The notes: generated by a model from the sequence alone, not told the origin. A stretch of 64,000 nucleotides of DNA from Ochrobactrum sp. Marseille-Q0166 (GCF_014397025.1 NZ_JACJUO010000003.1:310001-374000); one strand, 5' to 3'; shown: positions 16,657 through 26,023, counted from the stretch's first letter. Made by a program: numbers and translations.

Positions 16657-18468
16657 TCATGAATGATGTCCTCTATTCGATAGGCTGACCGGATTCGCAC
16701 GTGCCTGCCCCATAGCTGTCTCAAGGATCGACGGCTCCGGTTTTTCATGCCCTGACCACCGAAACCGTATCCACCCATTCTGATCCACGAGAAAGCTTGC
16801 CCCAATGGCAGTCGGCGCCAGAAGTTGCATGGCTACAATCGCCGTCTGGTCGGAAACATCGCATTGGGTCAGGATGCCATTGCCATCAAAAACAAAGACT
16901 TCAAGATATTCGCCCTGAAGGTGAAGCAGCCAGAAACTGTCGGATTGCCGACCGACCTCATGTCGTTTTCCCCCGCAATACACCGTAATCCGCGGGCTGA
17001 GTGCCGGGTAAACCGCACTATCGGGCGCGGGCAGGCTGATTGTCCGCGCGGAAGCAATCGTGCGGATATAATCCACAAGCGACCACGCCGTTTTCGCATC
17101 AAGCACCATATGAAAGCCCGGCATGGATGATCGACCATCTTTCAACGCCTTGCCATGCATGATCGTCCAGAACATTTCACCGTCACTGCGATCCGCAAAC
17201 AGGGGTGCTGTCAGATCGGGCGGCCATACCGGATTGCCCGTTGCTTGTTCACCACGACCACGCCCGTCCATGCCATGGCAGGACGCACAATTGCCTTCAA
17301 AAGCCGCAGCACCGCGCGAAATTGCGATAGAAGTATAGGATGTGGGCGAGCGCAGAAAACTTGCTTCATTCGCTTCCTGAACAAACAATCCAATGCGTGG
17401 CGACTGAAACGATGCGATGCTGAAAACTGCAACGACAACAATAGTTTGCCAGCGCCATTTGGGCAGGAAAAGACAGAGGACACCAATCAGAAAAGCCAGC
17501 AAAAGTGGCTTGAAACTGCGCCATGCGGCATCGATGAGAAACGCATCACTCAGCATATTGTCTCGCAGGCGATAATCGAAAGGCCAAATAATATCCCCAT
17601 GCACGCCGGGTGGTTGTGTCGCGAGAAGAGATGCCGCCAAAAGCACCGCCACGCCGATCATGCCCTCAAGGATCAGCGCATAGCGAAGCCCCTGCCCGCT
17701 TGCTCCGTCGCGGCTCAACCAGAAACGATTGAGTGCTGCAAGTGTCAGCATCGCCGCGAAAAGCACGATCTTTATGAGCATAATCCCGCCATAAGTCGTA
17801 CCAACCAGCCCCGGAAAACCACCTGTCAGAAGCCATCCCGCAATTGTGGCTCCAACAACAAGAACTGTAACGAAAACAATACCATATACTGAAAATCGCC
17901 GGGTGACTTGAAGACCTTCATCACTCGAAACACGCAAGAGAAAATACAGCGGAGGCAGCGAACCAAACCAGAGTGCCCCGGCAATCAAATGCGCTGAAAC
18001 GGCCAGTGGCAGCCAGATAGTATCAGCTGCAGCGGCGTGCCCCATACGTATTTGAAGGCCAAGCGCCAGAACTGCTATTAAAAACAACAAAACCCGGATT
18101 GCTTGAGAGTTTACTGCATAAGGCAGAAGCAAAGCAGCCAGCACAATTGCCAACGCCCGCAGACAAGATGCAATGCCGAAGGCTGTTCCCAAAAGACCGC
18201 TTGAGAAAACCGCCAATGCATCGGAAAAGTTGTTAGCACCAGACAGCGATGAAAACTGAAGTGGCACCCACAAGACCAGACCAAAAGCGCTGATTGCCAC
18301 AGAATAGGCACAAATCTGCCACCAGAATCTTAATCTTGCCGTCAGTTTGCCGTCGCTTTTCGCGGTTTGAACGACGAAAATGCGGAAAAACAGAGCACCT
18401 GCGAACAGTGCGAGACCAGCAACATTGAGGCCTCGCACAAGCGCAATGACAATATCAATTCCGGTCAT
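16657..18468 (-). CDS. CopD-like membrane protein fused to cytochrome c domain
   Basis: 603-residue protein. The N-terminal half is a CopD-type membrane domain with about eight helices, including IRMGHAAAADTIWLPLAVSAHLIAGALWFGSLPPLYFLL, in which the conserved His and Trp are those of copper-resistance proteins; the quoted parts are IRMGHAAAA and SAHLIAGALWFG. The C-terminal half holds a heme c site, CASCHGMDGRG, with axial methionine likely in SSMPGFHM. A short tail resembling a redox-partner domain ends the protein. The ATG at 18468 lies 14 bases after copC. Suggests copper transfer across the inner membrane coupled to a heme; this is inference. Confidence 0.85.
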   Translation of the reverse strand: MTGIDIVIALVRGLNVAGLALFAGALFFRIFVVQTAKSDGKLTARLRFWWQICAYSVAISAFGLVLWVPLQFSSLSGANNFSDALAVFSSGLLGTAFGIASCLRALAIVLAALLLPYAVNSQAIRVLLFLIAVLALGLQIRMGHAAAADTIWLPLAVSAHLIAGALWFGSLPPLYFLLRVSSDEGLQVTRRFSVYGIVFVTVLVVGATIAGWLLTGGFPGLVGTTYGGIMLIKIVLFAAMLTLAALNRFWLSRDGASGQGLRYALILEGMIGVAVLLAASLLATQPPGVHGDIIWPFDYRLRDNMLSDAFLIDAAWRSFKPLLLAFLIGVLCLFLPKWRWQTIVVVAVFSIASFQSPRIGLFVQEANEASFLRSPTSYTSIAISRGAAAFEGNCASCHGMDGRGRGEQATGNPVWPPDLTAPLFADRSDGEMFWTIMHGKALKDGRSSMPGFHMVLDAKTAWSLVDYIRTIASARTISLPAPDSAVYPALSPRITVYCGGKRHEVGRQSDSFWLLHLQGEYLEVFVFDGNGILTQCDVSDQTAIVAMQLLAPTAIGASFLVDQNGWIRFRWSGHEKPEPSILETAMGQARANPVSLSNRGHHS

Positions 18469-18482
18469 TACGCCCGGCAACC

Positions 18483-18842
18483 TTACTTGGCGATCTTGAA
18501 CTTGAACGCACCTTCGGTGCGATGCGTATCGACCGAAGCAGCGCCCCACTCGACCGTATAAGTCCCCGGCTTCAAGACTGGCGGTGTGACCCAAAGTGTC
18601 TTGGTGTTGCCATCGATATGTTCAGGTTTACTGGTCTCGATAGTTGCCCCGCTCTCATTCTTGAGGACGAGTTTGCTAAGACCGAGTTCTAGCGGTTCAG
18701 TATATTCAATAGAAACAACCGGAGGGGTTTTATTGAGCACGGCATCTTCGGCTGGCTCGGATTGTACGAGATGCGCATGCGCATAAAGTTGCGTCATCGA
18801 CCCAAGCAAAAGGCCGACTGTAAGAACTGTTTTTCTGAACAT
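18483..18842 (-). CDS. copC: CopC-like periplasmic copper-binding protein
   Basis: 119-residue protein with signal peptide MFRKTVLTVGLLLGSMTQLYA, leaving a mature N-terminal His (HAHLVQSEPAED), the ligand that starts the CopC copper site. IEYTEPLELGLSKLVL and VEWGAASVDTHRTEGAFKF match the CopC beta-sandwich, with Asp-x-His in SVDTHR completing the Cu(II) site. Periplasmic copper carrier that works with CopD. It lies between an SsuB-type ATPase gene (15 bases) and the CopD fusion gene (14 bases), so the transporter and copper genes form one operon. Confidence 0.9.
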   Translation of the reverse strand: MFRKTVLTVGLLLGSMTQLYAHAHLVQSEPAEDAVLNKTPPVVSIEYTEPLELGLSKLVLKNESGATIETSKPEHIDGNTKTLWVTPPVLKPGTYTVEWGAASVDTHRTEGAFKFKIAK

Positions 18843-18857
18843 TTTTCTTTCCTGATT

Positions 18858-19664
18858 TTACCAGTCTGCATCCAGCCCGAGATGTGCAAGCGCCTGTCTG
18901 CGCAGTTCCGCCAGTCGCGGATCGCCGCGATGGCGCGGATAGCTGAGGTCCACTTTCAGTTCCGCTTCAATACTTGCCGGGCGATTGCCAAAGATGATGA
19001 CCCGCTGCGCAAGGAAAAACGCTTCCTCGACATCATGCGTGACGAGCAATGTGGTAAAGGCGTTGCGCTGCCACAGATCCAGAAGCTCCACCTGCATGGC
19101 AAGCCGCGTCAGGGAGTCGAGTTTCCCCAATGGCTCGTCCAGAATGAGCAATTTCGGATCATTGACAAGCGCACGCGCCAAAGCGGCACGCTGCGCCATT
19201 CCGCCTGAAAGCTGGCGCGGATAGGCGTTGGCGAAAGCCGACAATCCCACCAGCTCGATCGCTTCATCAATGCGGTGTCCCTGTGTTTTCAATACGCCGC
19301 GCGCCTGAAGTCCCAAAGCCACATTGTCCCGCACCGTTCGCCACGGATAAAGTGTAGGGTCTTGAAAGACCACCACACGCGACGGATCGGGCCCAAGGAT
19401 TTCTTCGCCATCAGCCAGAATGCGCCCTTCGCTTGGTGGCTCCAGCCCGGCAGCGAGCCGCAACAGCGTACTCTTGCCGCAGCCCGATGGACCCAGAATG
19501 GCGACAAACTCACCGGGTTTCACATCAAGATCAATGTGGTTGAGAACCGGCAATGACTTGCCTTCAAGACCGAAGCGATGACTTACATTCTCAACCTGAA
19601 TATGGAAGCCACGGCTTTCATCAGCAGAAGCGGCAGGCTTCTGCTTGAGCGCAGCATTCACCAT
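18858..19664 (-). CDS. ABC transporter ATPase, nitrate/sulfonate/taurine type
   Basis: 268-residue ATPase of the SsuB/TauB class. Walker A GPSGCGKSTLLRLAAG, Q-loop VFQDPTLYPWRTV, signature LSGGMAQRAALARAL, Walker B LLILDEPLGKLD and H-loop LLVTHDVEEA are all intact. The DEPLGKLD ending is typical of the SsuB/NrtD group. Its start overlaps the permease stop by seven bases. Confidence 0.92.
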   Translation of the reverse strand: MVNAALKQKPAASADESRGFHIQVENVSHRFGLEGKSLPVLNHIDLDVKPGEFVAILGPSGCGKSTLLRLAAGLEPPSEGRILADGEEILGPDPSRVVVFQDPTLYPWRTVRDNVALGLQARGVLKTQGHRIDEAIELVGLSAFANAYPRQLSGGMAQRAALARALVNDPKLLILDEPLGKLDSLTRLAMQVELLDLWQRNAFTTLLVTHDVEEAFFLAQRVIIFGNRPASIEAELKVDLSYPRHRGDPRLAELRRQALAHLGLDADW

Positions 19665-20680
19665 TTCACATCCCCCTTCTGCCAGGTCAGAACGCGATCA
19701 CGCACGGTAAAGAGCAGCGTAATCAGTCCGGAAAATACAATCGCCATGATGATCAGCGCGCCATAGAGATTGTTATAGGCAGCCCAGCCTTGCGCCCATT
19801 GCAGATACCAGCCGAGGCCGGACTTGACGCCCATCATTTCAGCGGCGACCAGCACAGAGAAGGATGCTCCCAACCCCATGAAAAGACCGACAAAAACATG
19901 CGGCAATGCTGCGGGAATTGCGACGCGCAGGATCAGGAACAGCTGACTGGCACCCAAAGTGCGGGCAACATCGTAATAGGCTTTATCGACACTCGCCACG
20001 CCGGACCATGTCAGAACCGTCAGCGGGAACCATGTCGCCAGCGCAATCAGAAAAACTGCCGCTGAAAAGCCTGACGGAAAGAAATAAAACGCCATCGGCA
20101 ACAATGCTGTCGATGGAATTGGCCCCAGAAACCGCAACACCGGATGAACCCAATAGCCTATTGCCTGCACCCAGCCGATGGAAACACCGGTCAGAAAACC
20201 AGCAATTGCGCCAAGCACAAACCCCGAGGCCAGCAGCTTGAACGAGTTATACAGGCTGTCGAGCAGGCGCGGCCAGTCGTCCAGATAGACTTCCACCAAA
20301 GATGATGGTGGCTGGAAAAATGGCACAGGCAATACTGCAAACTTTGCGGTCAGCAATTCCCAAATACCAAAGAATATCGCAAGAACCGTCAGCCATGGCG
20401 ACCAGTAAACCAGCCTTTTGCCAAATGCCGGATAGACCGCAACCAATGCGCCACCGATTGCCAGAAGGATCGTCCAGCCGATGAACAGGCCATTGGTTTC
20501 ACGAACATAAAGCGGCTCGGCAAAGCCAACCACCACATTGGGCAGGAAGACGGAAATCGCACTGACGATAGCCCAGGCGATGACCGCCACAAACGGCCAT
20601 AGTGAGCGGCGAAGGGCGGAAGGCGAGGCCTCCCGCGCTTCGTCGTTTGACGTGATATAGACTGTGTCAGGTGATGACAT
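19658..20680 (-). CDS. ABC transporter permease, SsuC/TauC type
   Basis: 340-residue permease with six or more helices and the EAA loop DVARTLGASQLFLILRVAIPAALP near residue 245. The ATG at 20680 is preferred because it begins a normal cytoplasmic leader (MSSPDTVYITSND) and overlaps the binding-protein stop by 14 bases; a frame open further upstream lies within the binding-protein gene. N-terminal hydrophobic region (about residues 25-80) adds two extra helices compared with SsuC. Confidence 0.9.
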   Translation of the reverse strand: MSSPDTVYITSNDEAREASPSALRRSLWPFVAVIAWAIVSAISVFLPNVVVGFAEPLYVRETNGLFIGWTILLAIGGALVAVYPAFGKRLVYWSPWLTVLAIFFGIWELLTAKFAVLPVPFFQPPSSLVEVYLDDWPRLLDSLYNSFKLLASGFVLGAIAGFLTGVSIGWVQAIGYWVHPVLRFLGPIPSTALLPMAFYFFPSGFSAAVFLIALATWFPLTVLTWSGVASVDKAYYDVARTLGASQLFLILRVAIPAALPHVFVGLFMGLGASFSVLVAAEMMGVKSGLGWYLQWAQGWAAYNNLYGALIIMAIVFSGLITLLFTVRDRVLTWQKGDVKW

Positions 20681-21701
20681 TGGCGACGATCTTTTTGGCA
20701 AATGCATCCGTGTTGGTGTTTGGCCGGATAACATTGATGATCTTGAGTTCGTCCACGAACAGAGCGACGTCCTTGCGCAAGGCATCCCCCGTCGAATGGT
20801 GGTCATGCGTGTGACTGCGCAGGATACGCGCCACGTCCGTGGCAGAGACATTGCCCGGAACAAAAGGTGCGAAGATTTCAGCGCTTTCGTCAGGATGCGC
20901 TGCAGTCCACGCCTGCGCTTCTACGATGGCGCGCGAGAGCGCACCGGCAACTTCCGGCTCATCACGAACCAGACTGCTGCGCAGACCCAGCACACAACAG
21001 GCGGAATTGACGTATTGTCCATCCAGATTGGTCGCCACTTCCTTAAGGCCGTCACGCTCGCGCTGGAGGAAGGCGTGCGGATCATCGCCAGCCACAGCCT
21101 GCACTTCACCTTTCTTCAAGGCTTCAGCAAAGAGATCGGCCGGATATTGCAGCCACTCGATCTCGGTATCCGGATTGATACCCTGTTTGGCTGCCTGAAT
21201 GGCGAAGAAGTTGCGGATCGGGCTTGCCTGATCACTGACAGCAACTTTCTTGCCTTTCAGATCAGCGATGGAATTGATGCCAGAATCCGGGGCGGCCAGA
21301 AGGCGCATACACCCGCCATGTGTACCAACCGTCAGCGATACGTCAAACCCCTGCTCCAATGGCTTGAGCCACCGCAGTGCCATGCCTATGCCGCCATCAG
21401 CCTTTCCAGTGGCAATTGCCTGAAGCAACTGGTCGGTTGGACCGGAGAAATTGACCGGCTCGACAGTCAGGCCATATTTCTCAAACAATCCCTGCTTGAG
21501 TGCGACCGAAATGGGCGATTGACACACAGCCGTCTGCCCCCAAGCCAGCTTGATCACTCTGGGAGAAGATGAACTGCTCTGCGCAAATGCCTTGCGCACC
21601 AAGCCGCCGGAACCGCCCACGGCCGCCGCACCAAGACCAACCGCAGATGCCCCCAGAAAAGCACGCCGCGATAGATAAGATTTCTTATTTTCGGAAGTCA
21701 T
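20667..21701 (-). CDS. Tat-exported ABC substrate-binding protein, SsuA/NMT1 type
   Basis: 344-residue periplasmic binding protein. Twin-arginine signal SRRAFLGASAVGLGAAAVGG ends near FAQSSSSS. The NMT1/SsuA core shows VALKQGLFEKYGLTVEPV, ATGKADGGIGMAL and LKGKKVAVSDQASP. Unusual details are a CC pair in VNSACCVLGL and a His-rich motif RSHTHDHHST near residue 303; these could bind metal. With CopC and CopD downstream, a metal or metal-complex ligand is as plausible as a sulfonate. First gene of the operon. Confidence 0.88.
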   Translation of the reverse strand: MTSENKKSYLSRRAFLGASAVGLGAAAVGGSGGLVRKAFAQSSSSSPRVIKLAWGQTAVCQSPISVALKQGLFEKYGLTVEPVNFSGPTDQLLQAIATGKADGGIGMALRWLKPLEQGFDVSLTVGTHGGCMRLLAAPDSGINSIADLKGKKVAVSDQASPIRNFFAIQAAKQGINPDTEIEWLQYPADLFAEALKKGEVQAVAGDDPHAFLQRERDGLKEVATNLDGQYVNSACCVLGLRSSLVRDEPEVAGALSRAIVEAQAWTAAHPDESAEIFAPFVPGNVSATDVARILRSHTHDHHSTGDALRKDVALFVDELKIINVIRPNTNTDAFAKKIVANVIT

Positions 21702-22329
21702 GCAATCACCCTGCTCCTAAAGAAAGATGATTAAGCTTATTTATAGCGGATCAATATGTTTAGAAATTGAAGTTCAATCTCAGTAATAATAATGAAATTT
21801 ATTTCTACATATCCTATTTAGTTTTTTTCTATAAAATATACGGATATTGGAATTCTTATTCAAAATAATCTGATTATGGTAATTATTTTTAATAAATTTA
21901 TATTATGAAGCAAGGTAGCTACGTCTTTTTAAATATTAACAAAAGACTATCTCTTTGCTTATTCCGAAATAGGCTTAGCCTGTTAGCGGGCCTGCAAGCA
22001 TTTTTGCGGGGTGCCCCATAGACCGCCGTAACCGATAGTCATCGGCATTCATCTCGTATCTGCACTCGAAGGCGGTGGGGTTTTCATATCTTTAGCCTGA
22101 TCCCAACAGGACAAAGAATAACTGATACACTTTTGACAATTTGTCAGGTGGAATCTGGTTCAGACGTCGAATAAATCGACGTGATGAGGGTCTTAATTAC
22201 GTATTTATCGGTGTCAATATCCTCTCCGGACCATTCGACAAACTCGAACAAACCGACGACGCATTGCCAAGTTATTTGAGTTTGGGGTCTTCCGTATCGA
22301 TGCGGCATGAAGTGACCGAGCTCATTTCC
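21702..22329. other. Intergenic, AT-rich then unassigned
   Basis: The part nearest the binding-protein gene (about 21720-21960) is AT-rich and holds CTATAAAATATA at about 21830-21841, resembling the palindrome at 12143. The remainder has open frames on both strands at 22141-22368 without motifs; they may be IS debris since a degraded transposase follows. Confidence 0.35.
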
Positions 22330-22470
22330 CCAATTGAAAGGGTTTGGATTTCCGCGTGAAGTTGTCACCTACGTGATCTCGAGCTATCACCAGTGTGCGC
22401 TGAGCACGGCCGATGCAGAAAATCTGCTTGCCGCCCAAGCCACAACACGGCAAAGCAAAATCGAGATAAT
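22330..22470 (+). mobile_element. Degenerate IS6-family transposase relic
   Basis: One plus-strand frame reads LKGFGFPREVVTYVISSY, then HQCALSTADAENLLAAQ, which lines up with the IS6-family N-terminal pattern FPxEVIxxxVxLYxRFxLSxRDVEDLLAxRG. No continuing transposase frame follows; some similarity to IS6 downstream sequence (RRRFARPP near 22570) is too weak to rely on. Old, inactive. Confidence 0.5.
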
Positions 22471-22761
22471 CCACTGACCTATTCTCAAACATAACGAGGT
22501 CGTGGCTCGCGTCAAACCATCTCGACAGCGCTTATCGATAGAGACGATTATGGCACGATAGGAACATGCGGCGCAGATTCGCCCGGCCTCCGCCACTGGA
22601 TCGGGCGTTTACCAAGCGGGATTTCGTTATTTAAAAGAATAGTATCATGAAGGGGCACGCGGCTTATCCGTCATGAATGCATTGCAAGCAGGCAAAGTCC
22701 GGTGGCAAAATAGAAGTATTTTTCTTGTTTTATGTTTGAGTAGCAAATTGTTTCATCGTCT

Positions 22762-22775
22762 TTGATCTTAATCAA
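22762..22775. promoter_or_regulatory. Consensus FNR box TTGATCTTAATCAA upstream of ubiT
   Basis: Exact match to the FNR/FnrN/NnrR consensus TTGAT-N4-ATCAA, centred about 62 bases before the ubiT start. Placement fits an activator site for a promoter about 20 bases upstream of the gene, predicting induction under low oxygen. Confidence 0.85.
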
Positions 22776-22830
22776 ACTCCAACGGCACTGAATCGCATAA
22801 TTCTTTGATATGTTAACCGGGAACTGAGTA

Positions 22831-23355
22831 ATGATGAAGATACCGCCAGTTGTCGCTGCTTCTGTGCGGCTTGTTCCGCCATTTCTGTTGACCTCACTTG
22901 TTTCACGCGTCTTTCTGCAGGTTATCTGCGCGCATCCGGGCTTGTTCGAGCGCATGGGCGACTATGTCGATAAACGATTTGGTTTCAGCCCGTTGGATCT
23001 GCCATTCATGTTCGTCGTCGAGCCTGCACGCTCTGCCATAACTGTTATGCGCAAAGATGCAGCTGTTGAGACGGACGCCGCGATTGATGGCCCACTCATA
23101 ATGTTGCTGGCATTGCTTGAAGGAAAACTAGATGGTGATGCGCTGTTCTTCTCGCGCGACATCACTGTGACTGGCGACATGGAGGCTATGCTTGCACTGC
23201 GCAATGCGCTTGACGATTGTAACGTTGATCTTCCCGCCGATCTAAGCAAAGCCGCAGGCCCATTTGCTCCGATCATTAAGAACATTGGAGTCTATGTTCG
23301 GGACAAGATGCTGAATACCAAAGGGTCGGATCATGGAGAAGGTACATGGAACTGA
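22831..23355 (+). CDS. ubiT: UbiT, SCP2-domain accessory factor of O2-independent ubiquinone synthesis
   Basis: 174-residue protein with an SCP2-like lipid-binding fold: LPFMFVVEPARSAITVMRKD, LDGDALFFSRDITVTGDMEAML and the C-terminal amphipathic stretch. It matches YhbT/UbiT, which handles isoprenoid quinone intermediates for UbiU and UbiV. The stop overlaps ubiU by 10 bases. Downstream of a perfect FNR box. Confidence 0.9.
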   Translation: MMKIPPVVAASVRLVPPFLLTSLVSRVFLQVICAHPGLFERMGDYVDKRFGFSPLDLPFMFVVEPARSAITVMRKDAAVETDAAIDGPLIMLLALLEGKLDGDALFFSRDITVTGDMEAMLALRNALDDCNVDLPADLSKAAGPFAPIIKNIGVYVRDKMLNTKGSDHGEGTWN

Positions 23356-24323
23356 TCTGCCCGGCGGGCACACCCGCCGCGTTACGCGAAGCTGTTCATG
23401 CAGGTGCAGATGCAGTTTACTGTGGCTTTCGTGACGAAACCAATGCACGTAATTTTCCAGGGCTTAACTTCAGCCGTAACGAATTGCGCGATGCAATCAG
23501 TTTCGCGCATTCCAACCGCACACAGGTCTTTGTTGCTATCAACACGTTCATGCGCGCAGGCGACGAACATATCTGGTATTCCGCTGTCGATGACGCGACC
23601 ACCCTTGGCGCAGATGCCGTTATTCTGGCCGACTTCGGGCTGATGGCTTACACGGCAGAAAAGCATCCAGAACAGCGTTTGCATGTTTCCGTGCAGGCTT
23701 CAGCATCCAATGCCGAAGCGGTGCATTTTCTGGGCGATGCTTTCAAAGCCAAACGTGTGGTGCTGCCGCGCGTTCTGACTATTCCAGACATTGCAAAACT
23801 TGGCAAAACAATCGCCTGCGAGATGGAAGTCTTTGTCTTCGGAGGCCTTTGCGTAATGGCAGAGGGACGCTGCTCGCTCTCCTCTTATGCTACAGGAAAA
23901 TCCCCCAATTTGAACGGCATCTGCTCCCCGCCAAGCCATGTTCGTTATCGTAAAGATGGTTCCGAACTTGTATCTGAACTAGGTGATTACACGATCAACC
24001 GGTTCTCCAAAGGAGAAGCTGTAGGTTATCCAACGTTGTGCAAAGGCCGCTTTAATATTGGCGATGAAGCAGGCTACGCCTTTGAAGATCCGGTTTCGCT
24101 CGATGTGCTGAAGCATCTGGATGAGTTGCGCGCCGCAGGAGTTTCAGCTCTCAAAATTGAAGGTCGTCAGCGTGGTAAGGCTTATGTTGCTGAAGTTGTT
24201 TCGACAGTGCGTCAAACACTATCGGCGGAGTCAGATCAACGCGCGGCCCTTTTGTCACGCTTGCGTAAATTGAGTGAAGGTCACCAGACCACGTCAGGTG
24301 CTTATGAAAAACACTGGAGATAA
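23346..24323 (+). CDS. ubiU: UbiU, U32-family protein of O2-independent ubiquinone hydroxylation
   Basis: 325-residue U32-family protein, YhbU type. The cysteines predicted to hold a 4Fe-4S cluster are at residues 169, 176, 193 and 232 (GGLCVMAEGRCS, NGICSPPS, PTLCKGRF), the same spacing reported for Escherichia coli UbiU. With UbiV it hydroxylates ubiquinone precursors without oxygen, using prephenate as the oxygen donor in E. coli. Overlaps ubiT by 10 bases and is followed by ubiV after 2 bases, so the three are cotranslated. Confidence 0.95.
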   Translation: MELICPAGTPAALREAVHAGADAVYCGFRDETNARNFPGLNFSRNELRDAISFAHSNRTQVFVAINTFMRAGDEHIWYSAVDDATTLGADAVILADFGLMAYTAEKHPEQRLHVSVQASASNAEAVHFLGDAFKAKRVVLPRVLTIPDIAKLGKTIACEMEVFVFGGLCVMAEGRCSLSSYATGKSPNLNGICSPPSHVRYRKDGSELVSELGDYTINRFSKGEAVGYPTLCKGRFNIGDEAGYAFEDPVSLDVLKHLDELRAAGVSALKIEGRQRGKAYVAEVVSTVRQTLSAESDQRAALLSRLRKLSEGHQTTSGAYEKHWR

Positions 24324-24325
24324 TC

Positions 24326-25270
24326 ATGTCAGATCAATTTCCCAGTTTTAGTCCCACCCTCAGTCTAGGGCCTGTTCTGTTCTTGTGGGACGGTCCAAAA
24401 TGGCGGGATTTCTATTTCCGCATCGCCGATGAATCTCCAGTTAAGCATGTCACCGTTGGCGAAATTATCTGTTCCAAACGCTTCCATTTCATTGACCCCT
24501 TTATGGAAGAAGTGGTCGAGCGGCTGCAAAATGCTGGCAAGATTGTGAGCTTTGGTTCCCTTGCATTGGTCATGCTGGAACGCGAAGTAAAACATGTACG
24601 TCAAACGGCGAAGGATTCGCCTTTTCCGGTCGAGGCCAACGATCTATCAGCGCTGGGATTGCTTGAAGGTCAGCCACATATCGTCGGCCCATTGGTAAAT
24701 GTGTACAATTCCGCAACGGCCAGGGTTCTGGCAGCGCGTGGCGCAACATCCATTTGCCTTCCTCCCGAGCTGCCGCTCCAATCCATTCGTGAAATCATCA
24801 AAGGCGCCCCGGAAACCGCCTTTGAGGTGTTCGCTTTTGGACGTATTCCGTTGGCGATCTCGGCACGCTGCGCCCATGCTCGCTCCAAAGGCACTGTAAA
24901 GGATCATTGCCAGTTTGTTTGTCGTGAAGAGCCGGACGGTCTGCCGGTCAAAACTCTCGATAGTCAGCCGTTTTTGGTACTCAATGGCGTACAGACACTC
25001 TCTCACACCTGCCAGTCACTTATTGAGGATATTCCCGATTTAGTGCGCGCAGGTGTTCGGCGTTTTCGGCTGTCGCCACAGGACTGTGACATGGTTGCGG
25101 TCACGCGCGTTCATGAAGATGTTCTGCACGGACTTATTGAGCCTGCGGAAGCACTGGTCAGTTTGCAGCAAATCTATCCGGCTGCGCAGCTCTCCAACGG
25201 GTTTTTGCATGGTGGCGTCGGTGCTGCATATATTAGTCGACATAAATCTGCATCAATCATGCACAGCTAA
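24326..25270 (+). CDS. ubiV: UbiV, U32-family partner of UbiU
   Basis: 314-residue U32-family protein, YhbV type. Cysteines at 49, 182, 195 and 199 (GEIICSKRF, SARCAHARS, KDHCQFVCRE) reproduce the spacing of the 4Fe-4S ligands of E. coli UbiV (one distal, then C-x12-C-x3-C). It forms a heterodimer with UbiU for oxygen-independent hydroxylation in ubiquinone synthesis. Ends 10 bases before the convergent Crp/Fnr-family gene. A denitrifying quinone-dependent chain under anoxia would need this route. Confidence 0.95.
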   Translation: MSDQFPSFSPTLSLGPVLFLWDGPKWRDFYFRIADESPVKHVTVGEIICSKRFHFIDPFMEEVVERLQNAGKIVSFGSLALVMLEREVKHVRQTAKDSPFPVEANDLSALGLLEGQPHIVGPLVNVYNSATARVLAARGATSICLPPELPLQSIREIIKGAPETAFEVFAFGRIPLAISARCAHARSKGTVKDHCQFVCREEPDGLPVKTLDSQPFLVLNGVQTLSHTCQSLIEDIPDLVRAGVRRFRLSPQDCDMVAVTRVHEDVLHGLIEPAEALVSLQQIYPAAQLSNGFLHGGVGAAYISRHKSASIMHS

Positions 25271-25279
25271 TATAATTGC

Positions 25280-25975
25280 TTAAGCCTCACCTTCCGCGAG
25301 CTTTCTGACGCCCTGCGCATCAATGATCGTCAACTTCTGACGTCCACCGAGTACAAAGCCTTTTGCTTCCCACCCACTCAGTATCCGCGACACGGTATGC
25401 AGCGTGGTGCCCGTCATTTCCGCAATATCTTGCCTTGTGATCGGAAAATCGATGCGGATGCCGTTATCTTCCTTCTTGCCAGCCTTCTGCGCCAGACGCA
25501 GTACGACATGGGCAACGCGGCGCTCGACATCCTGTGTTGACATTTCCCGAATGCGCGTATGCGCTTCCTCGAGACGCGTACCAATTGTTTGAATGGCATT
25601 CATCGCAAGGCCCGGATTTTTTTCAACAAAATAGTCCCAAAGTTCGTTGGGCCAACCAAGCACGATGCTTGCAGTCACCGCCACGGCCGTTCCGGGATAG
25701 TCGTTGCGCTGAAGAGCTTTTGCGAAGCCGAAAAGATCGCCCGGATGGACCATGCGAACAATGATTTGCTGCCCGTCGGCTGTGACCTGACTAACCTTCA
25801 GCCGACCATGGAGCAGCAGATAAAACGTTACGGCTTCATCGCCCTGTTCAAAAATGGACTCACCCTGCAGAACATGTCGCGAGCTGGCATAGGAGACGAG
25901 CTTATCTAGCTCATTGTCACCCAATTTGGCGAATAACGACAGCTTCCTGACAAGACCGCGATCAAACGTGGCCAT
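25280..25975 (-). CDS. Crp/Fnr-family regulator without cysteines (NnrR/Dnr-like)
   Basis: About 231 residues from the ATG at 25975, which follows GGGG. N-terminal cyclic-nucleotide-type sensor domain (FEQGDEAVTFYLLLHGRLKVSQ, VHPGDLFGFAKAL) and C-terminal Crp helix-turn-helix (PITRQDIAEMTGTTLHTVSRILSGWEAKGFV). No cysteine is present, so it cannot hold an FNR iron-sulfur cluster. Position beside nirV-nirK and the TTG-N8-CAA boxes upstream of nirK and ubiT make an NnrR/Dnr nitric-oxide responder the best guess. The frame extends upstream to 26035 without a convincing start. Confidence 0.82.
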   Translation of the reverse strand: MATFDRGLVRKLSLFAKLGDNELDKLVSYASSRHVLQGESIFEQGDEAVTFYLLLHGRLKVSQVTADGQQIIVRMVHPGDLFGFAKALQRNDYPGTAVAVTASIVLGWPNELWDYFVEKNPGLAMNAIQTIGTRLEEAHTRIREMSTQDVERRVAHVVLRLAQKAGKKEDNGIRIDFPITRQDIAEMTGTTLHTVSRILSGWEAKGFVLGGRQKLTIIDAQGVRKLAEGEA

Positions 25976-26008
25976 TACAATTACCCCTACTCTAGATGCG
26001 CGTTCCAA

Positions 26009-26023
26009 CTTAACATAGTTAAG
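26009..26023. promoter_or_regulatory. Palindrome CTTAACATAGTTAAG before the Crp/Fnr-family gene
   Basis: Six-base perfect arms around ATA, 34 bases before the start codon on the minus strand. Not an FNR consensus; may be an operator for another regulator or an autoregulatory variant. Confidence 0.35.
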
